The notes below the pieces were generated by a model. It searched no databases and was not told where the DNA came from. It saw only the letters and a list, made by a program, of their open reading frames with translations. Positions 37,101-46,100 of a stretch of 64,000 nt of DNA are shown piece by piece (positions within the stretch are counted from its first letter, which is position 1; every line of letters begins with the position of its first letter). The stretch lies in the NCBI RefSeq assembly GCF_028583425.1, contig NC_072807.1, positions 31,625,001 to 31,689,000 of the forward strand, given 5' to 3'. The position numbers and the translations under genes were made by a program. Source of the DNA: Eublepharis macularius (Eukaryota; Chordata; Lepidosauria; Squamata; Eublepharidae).

Positions 37101-40100
37101 GCCGAAACGTGTCTGGTCGGTTTTTACTGTACCTTGGTCTATTTGTGTTGGTCATTGCACTGTATCGTCATTTGTATTTTGAGATGTGTTAGCAAGTTTT
37201 AGTATATATATGTAGCCTGCCATTCAGGCCTTATGTTTTAAACTTGTTTTTAATCTATATTGGTGTCCGGGGTCTGAGTCCCAGCCCCCAGACTTGCCAG
37301 GAGGGAGCAGTGGGAGGCAACCAGGAGGCAGTGGCCCTACCACCCCAGCCAGCGACCAAATCCAGAACCTGCCCACTCCAGGGGGAAGGGGCGAAAGGCC
37401 AAAGCCTCAGAGGGCTGGAGGGAGCAGGGAGAGACCAGCCAGTCCCACCCTCCAGGGGGAAGAGAGGGGGCTAAGCAGGACAGAGGAAAAGGGCCAAGGC
37501 AGGGGGAATAGGGACCCAGCAGCAGCCCAAACAGAGCCCTTACCAGCCAAGGAGGAGAAGCAGCCACTACAGCCCAGAGCCACACCCGGCTAGAGGACAG
37601 CAGCTGGGCTCAGGAGTTGCTAGGAGCCAAGCCCCTCCAGGTGGAGCTGCCACAGGCATTCTGGGGGAGGAGATGGGTAGCCCCATCCAGCATCAATGAG
37701 CAGGCAGCCCAGAAGCTGGCCAGGGCAGCTCCTCACAAGCAAGGCCAGGCATGCTCAGCAGCACAGAAGCTGGCTGGGGCAGCTCCTCACGAGCAAGGCC
37801 AGGCATGCTCAGCAGCACAGAAGCCGGGTGGGGCAGCTCCTCGTGAGCAAGGCCAAGGAGACCTCAGCTGGGGATGGCTTGCATTCAACCCCACCCTGCC
37901 AGCAAGGCAAGGAAGCCAAGAAGGGATTAGTGGTAGGAGGGAAACACCTGAGGGAAGGCACAGCTGGGCCAAGTCAGGAGAGGGAACAAGCCTAGAAGGA
38001 GGGCGGGGAAAGGAAACCCTATATAAGGTGGCTAGGAAGAGCTCTGAGGTGGTGGGTGTGAGTAAGGAGTGATGGCATGGAGGCAGAGCAGAGCAGTGCG
38101 AGAGCAAAGGCGAGGAGGAGGAGGAGGAGGAGGAGATGGCAGAGGCCAAAGAGGGTGAGTGGCACAGGTTGAGCAGGCCAGCGAGTGGATTGAGAGGGAG
38201 TCTGGGTGATGTATACCGCCCCTCCTTCCACAGAGCAGGGTCCTGCAGTATCCCTGGCGCCCCTTTGATGTCAGGAGCAGACCGTCCAGTGCCCCGCACA
38301 GCGGCAGCTGCTGCAAGCCCTGACGATTGGTGCACATCTATAATAAATATTCTCTAATAAATATATATATTTAGGTTGTTACTTACCCCCTCTATTTTGT
38401 TCCCCTGCTTGTTTGGATTGAGTTTGTGGGGATCCCCCCCCCTTTTTTCATCCTTGCTCGTCAAGAACCCCTGATCTAGCCCCTACATGAGCCTGGCTGT
38501 CCCACCGATGCATAGTACAGAGAAGAAACATACAACGCTTCTTCCATCACCAATCAAGAACAAAAAGGTCAAGTGACTCTAGGTGCACCATAGTACTACA
38601 CCAAACAGAAATGCCATCCAAAGGATTTGGATCACTGCAGCACATAAATAGTGCTCGCCTGTGTAAAATCTTCACAACACAACTGACACTTGAACATTCC
38701 TAGAAAAGGCACCCACTAAGCTCTGCTCTGGCTCTGACAGTCTCATAGGACTCCCATTATCAAAAAGAGCAAGGACTCCCAAGAGGGCATGCTAGCCAAG
38801 CCAGGTCCACAGGTACAGCAACCAGAACCAATTTTATCTGGAATCGGAATGAGATTCCTCCCTGGAGGGCAGGGATCCGCTTCATACTACCCCAGTGGCA
38901 CTCCAAGCCACACTCATTTCCTTCCTGCTGTTTTAATCCCTCCTGCCTTCTCTTAAATGGGGATTAATTTAAAGAGACGGCTGCGTCGCATTAGCCCCAG
39001 GGTCATAAAAAAATGCATCCAGGCCTCCAGGTGTTGCAGCTTTAAGTAGGTTGTAAAGGAAGGAAGAAAAAATGAACTGCGCCGTGGGATTGCGCACCAG
39101 GTGATGAATGCTCCTTATCATGTACCCAGAATCCTATCTCGGTCCACACAGACATGTACATCGCAAGCTCGTTCAACATGCAAACCACTGCCATTGGAAA
39201 GTGCTGCATTGAGGGCAATATCTAACTTTCCAGGTTTCTACTCCTAATCAACAAGGATCCTCAGGGAGGCTTAAAATCTGTAAGAGGACCTAGCGCAGGA
39301 TGCGCATCAAGCTGCCTTATACTGAGTCTGATGACTGGTCCATCAAGGTTAGTGTTGTCTACTCGGACTGGCAGCGGCTCTCCAGGTTCTTGGGTCTCAG
39401 TCTTTCCCATCACCTTCTAGCTGATCCTTTGAGGTGGAGATACCAAGGATCAATCTTGGGACCCTGAATGTGCAAAACTGGGCCTAGAAACTAACTAGAA
39501 ACCAGCAGATCACACTCAAATTTGGATTCATTCTGCCACTAACCGACCCACCAGGCACACCTTGGAGGCCATGAAGGTAGCAACACACCAACCGTTCTGT
39601 AGAGGCCAGGAAACTAGAGTGACGCGGTGGCAGAACATCTATTTTTAAAAAGAGGATCCGGTGATGTGAAAGACCTTAGCCTGAGACCCTGGAGAGCAGC
39701 TGCCAGTCAGAGTAGACAATGCTGACGTTAACACACAGATGGTTTGGCAGAACATCTACTTTCTATGCAGATGGTCCCAGGTTTAAGCTTGGCATCTCCA
39801 GTTTCTTAAAAAGAGGATCAGGTGATGTGGAAGACCTTAGCCTGAGACCCCGGAGAGCAGCTGCCAGTCAGAGTAGACAATACCGATGTTAACACACCAA
39901 TATTTGACTGGGTATAAGGCAGCTTCTGGTGTACAAGCCAGCAAGGCGCTCACTGTTTAGCACAGGCCAAGATACAAGCAACACTGTTTTGGCAAAGGGC
40001 CCGTTGACCCAAAGCAAGACTGATTCCTGAGATATTTGCCTACCAGCGTCTCCAGAATGGCTTTCAAAGGGAGGTAGTGTCGAGATGTGTCAAGCAGCAG

Positions 40101-43100
40101 ACCCCGGTGAGGAAAGCGGGGGAAGTCGACCACATCCGTTTTGTTCACAAAGAACTGCGCAGAGGAGGAGAAGTTCAGTCAGAGAGGATATGGCACCCCT
40201 TTACAATCCATACTTTGCACACAAACTCACTGTCCCATCGTCGCTTCTCCAGACAAGCTGGCTGAAAGTCTCCAACCCTGCAGGAAGAAAGGCCAAACAA
40301 AATTCATGTAGCACACGCTGGCTTAAACATGTCCGAGAGCAGGGACCAGGGGAAACAGCAAGGATCAATGGGAAACCCTTACCTCGGAGAGCTCCCCAGA
40401 CTGTTTCTGCCGTCAGAAGCATCAGCTGGTCGGAAACCGTCAGCCCGTCTGAAATAAGCATCGTGCAAGAGAGTAACAGAGTTCAGGTTTAACCCAGCAT
40501 CTCCTAGATTTAGGCTAAAACCAGGCAACTCTCTACCCCCAAGGTGCGTATTCACGATGCAAAGAGAGCTGGTGTGCTGCACAGGTTGGAATACTAGACT
40601 AGGATCTGGGAAGCCCAAGTTCGAATCTCCACGCAGACACAGAAGCTTGTGGAGTGACCTTGAGTAAGTCACATTCTCCCAGTTCGACCTACCTGACAGG
40701 GTTGCTGTGAGGATAAAATGGAGGATAAGAGAATGGTCTAAGTTGCTTCGGGTCTCCGTTGGGGAGAAAGGCCGGATATTAATGAAAATATTCTGCATCT
40801 CTCCCAAGGGTTACAGCATTTTTTTAAAAAAGAATTGCTTTTTCTTGACTTCCCTCCTTCTAGCTTCCCAACAGATTCTGGCAGGCTTTTTGCTGTGGTA
40901 TATTGCCCGCACTTGTTTCTAACAGAATGTATAAACTCTTCCATGATACCAATTGGTAATCTCCACTATTTCCATCCTGGATTTAAAAAGGTTTTGGCCA
41001 TGAAATAACTGGACCACAGTAACTGTCATGGATTTCTGGAGGTGTATCAGGGACTGCCCAAGGTTCAGAGAACGGCGTGCAGTGAAGTAAAGCATCAACA
41101 GCACCCAGCGGTGCCCTAGCAGTGCCCAAATGTAAACCAATCATGGCATGGGCTACTCTTTTTTTTTGCTGGGATTTCCCAACTAAAACTGGAAACCGAG
41201 AATCACAAGTCATTCAAGCATTTTCACCTCTATGCTCATTCCCATACTCTGTGCCCAAGCCCCACCCCAAACCACAAAGCTGTCTCTCACCGGTGGCAGC
41301 CAAGTCAGTAGGTGGGCTGCTGGTCCCTCCTCCTAAGGAACTACACCACCGATTTTTTCCCCAACCACAATACAGCAGAATGCTTCATGAGGCACGGCCC
41401 ACTTAAGCAGTCGCCCGATGCTACCCAAACAGTCAAGAACATACATTCTTTAGGTCAGCCATTCCCCAAAATTTGTAACCAACTGTACAATATCCAATCC
41501 AATCCAATCCAATTTATTACAGCAAAAGCCAGCAATATAAAACAATACGATTACAAGCAATAAATCAATATTATCAATACAGGAAAACCACAGGCATAAA
41601 GGGATAAGAGTGAAAATGGAATAACAATAATGAAAATAGAAAAAAAATTATAATGTTTTTTCCACTAAGAGAAGTTTACGTTTTCTGATAGCTAAAGAGC
41701 AGAATTTGGCCACAGCATAGGTTACTGAGCTCTGAGAATCTTCTAAAAGAAATTTGCGCAGAACTTCTGGTCTAAATTCCAAATAGGATTGCAAAGGGAT
41801 GAATTTAGACAAAAGAGGTAGTATGAGGCGAGACCGTTCTTCACAATAAAATTCACAGAATAAAAGTATGTGAGTAACCGATTCCACCATATTGTCCATG
41901 CATGGACATAAGCGCTCATGCATTGGTATCTGCCAGAATTTGCCGTACAATACAGCTGAAGGCAATGCCTCAAACCGGGCTCTAGAAAATGCCCATCTGT
42001 AGGACTCATGGGTAATACTGGATAAATATGGGGCAGCTGAAAAATTAGGCCAAGATTTTAATCACCTGAAGTTCTTGGGGAGTGAAGCTTCTTCATTTTG
42101 AAGTTCAATATCAAGAAGCCTCTGAGTAATAGCTGTTTTTGCCATATTCAGGGTTCCATTAAAAAGATCTTCAGGATTTAGGCCAATTTGCTTGATCTTG
42201 TTAAAGATTTGTGTGAACCAAGGTGGATAAGGGTTCACAGCTAGGAGATGAGTTATCATTCCCTTTGGATTAGAATGAATTTTCAGCCAGAGGAATATTG
42301 CCTGTTCCCATACTTTTAATTCAACTCTGGGTAATCCTGCCTCTTGTCTAAGTATTACATTAGATGTACTCTTGGGAGCACCAAATAGAGATCTAAGAAA
42401 TTTTGATTGGACTGTTTCAAGAATCTTAAGATTGGCAGAGAGTCCAATTTGAGAGCCATACAAAAGTTGGGCCAAAGATTTTGCCTGGTAAGTTTTTAAG
42501 GCCATAGGGAGAAAGCCAGCGCCTTTCCTTCTAAAAAATTTAAGGATGGCATTTGCACTTCTCTCTGCTGAAGTGGCTGATGAGGTCAGATGTGCTGAGA
42601 ATTTGGCATTATAGGAAAAAGTTATGCCTAAATACTGAAAGTTCTTAATTTGATCTATGTCATTTCCTTTCATATTCCAGATATATTTCCTAAATGAGCT
42701 GCCAAAACGAACCATTTTGGTTTAATTGTTAACAATTCAATGTTACATTGATCATTAAATTTTTCTAAAGCTCGCTTCAAGCCAACTTTGGTCTGAGATA
42801 AAAGAACAGCATCATCAGCATACATTAAAATTGGAACTTTTCTGCCACTAGAGAACACAGGGGCATGAGTGTCCGTTGTATGAAAGCATGTGATTAGAGA
42901 ATTGACATAGATGTTAAATAGGAACGGGGCCAGTAGACAACCTTGTCTGACCCCTTTTTGGACTGGAATTCTTTTTGAGAGTCTGCCGTCCGGTGTAAGT
43001 CTTATCTGAAGGCTATTATTTTCATGTAACTTAATTAATAAAAACAATAGCCTTTTATTGATGCCCAAGTCAGCCAATTTAACCCAGAGCCTTCCCCTAG

Positions 43101-46100
43101 ACACAGAATCAAAGGCTGCCTTGAGATCCACAAAGGCCCCATACAGTGTCTTCTTCCAGTGTTTCACATATTTATAAATAAAATAATCTAACACCAAGCA
43201 GTGGTCAATAGTGGAGCGACCAGGTGTAAAACCGGCCTGTTCAATCTCGAGTAGATTATTTTGGTCTAACCATTCACACAGTTTTAAACAGAGATGTTTC
43301 GTGTATAACTTACAGATCACATTCAAAAGACTAATTGGCCTATAATTTGACGGATCAGAGGGATTACCCTTTTTAAATATGGGAACAATTGTGGCCAAGC
43401 CCCAATCCTTAGGGAATTGAGCTGAGGCATCTATGTATGAGAACAGATTTTCTAAGACCGGAGCCCACCAGTTTATATGCGATTTCAGAAGCTCAGCAAC
43501 AATAAAGTCACTTCCTGGGGCTTTACCAGATTTCATTTGTGAAATTAACAAGGAAATTTCAGATTCAGAGACTGGTGGCCGCTGTGTAGAGTTATCTAAT
43601 GAGATAACAGGGGGAGCAGAGTGCCACTGATCCCTAAACAAAGCACTATAGTGCTTTTCCCATACATCTACGGGGATAGTACTGGATACCTTGGGTGCTT
43701 TGGTTTGGAGATTAGAAATAATCTTCCAGAAACTAACATTGTCTTTTTCTTTGGTGGCTTTGATAAGAGACTGCCATAAAAGACGATCAGCATCTCTTTT
43801 TTTAGTTTTTAACAGCTCTTTATATTTCTTTTTTTTAAGTTGTAATTCAAGTTTGGTAATTGGGTTTGGGTTTTGGTGGAAAACCCTAAAGCATTCCCTA
43901 AGGGTTAATTTTGCTTGGATGCATTCATGGTCAAACCATTTTTTATTATTGGGGATCCTATCATATTTAGGGCTTCCAGATCTTGAAAGCAATGGCTGAA
44001 GATTTGAGATTAATAAATTATACTGATTAATTAGGTAGTTCCCTTTAGTGTTATTAGAGGTTAGGGTGTCTAAGAGAAGCTGACCATCTGCTGATTTTAT
44101 CCAAGAGCCAAAATTGTCATTAATGTGGGAGGACCATTTAATTCTAAATCTGTCTCTTTGTTTTAAACCATCGGGTTTGGTTGTTTTGGGGCAGGCCCAG
44201 CTCCTAAGGAGTCTTGGTGGATCAATCTTTTTAAGATTTAGAGGCAAATGGTCACTTTCTGTTCTTATATCAATCAGTCAAGAAAGTCTTGCAGCCCTCC
44301 CAACTTAGCACCTGCAATACAGAGGGCAAGAGGTCCATAACGCTGAGCCACATCTGCTCCCCGGAAGAGGAAGGAATTTTGACCAGTCAAGAACATCTAT
44401 GATGCTTCGAAGGCCTGATTTTATACATGCAAGAGGAGGAGGTGGAAACCAACAAGGCGCTGAAATGGACTGCATCACTTTGGAGGGGCAGGTGAGTGGA
44501 TTCCAGCTTTGAGTGCCCCCCTTTGCATAAAAAGGCACCATGCAAACAGAAAGACAGCACAGCAGGGAGAAAGCTCTTCTCGCCCCCTTTACTTACTGTG
44601 CTGTTTTTCCATTTGTGGGGAGCTTTTTACACAGGGGAGCCTAACAAAACATGAGTCTCTGTGATCTTCACCTTTAGTCTGACGGGCTGCTGTCCAGTCT
44701 ACCATCTCAGAATCCTACCACCCCCTTCTCTTGCACGCACAAATCAGATCCATTTGGACTTGCCCGTAGTCAACAAAACCCCTGATACTTCCTGATGAAA
44801 CAGGGCATGCTCTCAAAAGGCAAGACACTCCACCTTGCACCAGGTGATCGATGCAAGTTCAGGACTTGCTTGCAATCCCTGCTCCATCTGCAGAGATGTT
44901 GCTCGTGACCAGGCATGATTGCTTCAGAAACAACCATTACCATACTGCGTGAGTAGGGAAGACAAAGGGCCTCCTCTTACAATTCTCAGGGGAGTCCAGC
45001 GAAGGGAAACCATCGCACCCCGGCTTGGTGACATTGACGCTCAGCACAGTGCACGGTGAGTCCTGAGTGTGGCTGTTCCCTGCAAGGCATAATTGGATAT
45101 GAGGAATAGGTGAGAGAGCAGGTAAGAGATTCCGGAGGCAGATTTTGAATGAGAAGTGGGTACTCTAGAGTACTTCCACTGCAATCTCTCCCGAGTCCCA
45201 ACATCATCTAAAAAGGGGCAGGACTGATCTGGAAATTTTGACAAGAACAAAATTCTTCTCAGCTCTGGATCCAGGAAGCTTGCACCATCACTGCAGGGCA
45301 GACACACAGCTGTTTGCGACAACTCTTTGCACAGGCTTTCTGGCCAGCTGTGTATTCATCTAACAATGCAAACATATCTACCTCCTCCACCCCTCTGCCC
45401 ATTTCTTTAACTGGTTCTGAAATTCTCCAGCGCATTTGCTGTGCGCATCACACTCTCATCACTTCCCTATATTAACCCGTCTGCAAAATGTCTGCTACCC
45501 TTTTATGCCTTTGCATTTGGAGTTATATCTCGGCACATTAACAGCATTCTCTTAAAGAGGCTTCCCTGTTAGGATTTTTGATCGCCGACAGTCTCTTGCC
45601 TCAACGCCACCACGCTGAGTTTCAAATTTGGTGTAGGACACCAAGATGGATTTACCTATTGCCTTCTCAGCAGGCTTTGACTTGATTCCCTGCATTTCGC
45701 CAGAAGTGCAGTATTGCTCCAGGCACCAGTTAGGTTAGAAGTCCAACAGATAATCAACCATCATTGGCAATGTACGTGTTTGAGATCGAACATTATTAGA
45801 ATATGTTGGACGGTATTCGTCAAACTCCATCTAGAACGTGCAAATCCATCATTTGGGAGGAAGAACCAGTGTGGTGTAGTGGTTAGAGTCAGTCTAGGCT
45901 CTGGGCAGGGCTTTTTTTCTGGGAAAAGAGGTGGTGGAACTCAGGACCACACAATGACGTCACTTTGGGTTAGCTGGAACAAGGGGGTAGTTTTTTAAAG
46001 CTTAAATCGCCCTCGGCGAAAATGGTCACATGGCCGGTGGCCCTGCCCCCTGATCTCCAGACAGAAGGGAGTTTAGATTGCCAGCAGCACTGAGGGCCAT

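Larger units (their letters stand above)
37262..38450 (+). mobile_element. GC-rich LTR-like fossil (probable solo LTR)
   Basis: In HEXA intron 5, antisense to the gene. Begins near TGTCCGGGGTCTGAG and may end near TTTTTTCA at 38450. GC-rich tandem-repeat-bearing part (U3-like), TATA box CTATATAAGG at 38020-38029, then AATAAA signals at 38342 and 38356: the order expected of U3-R-U5. No internal viral coding region is present. Ends and target duplication are not certain, so a GC-rich satellite-bearing repeat of another kind remains possible. Confidence 0.4.

Noticed and set aside
37617-38072. 151-codon frame with [18 protein letters not shown] repeats
   Set aside because: It is the 54-bp minisatellite (a multiple of three) inside a GC-rich repeat, not a host gene; no homology recognised.
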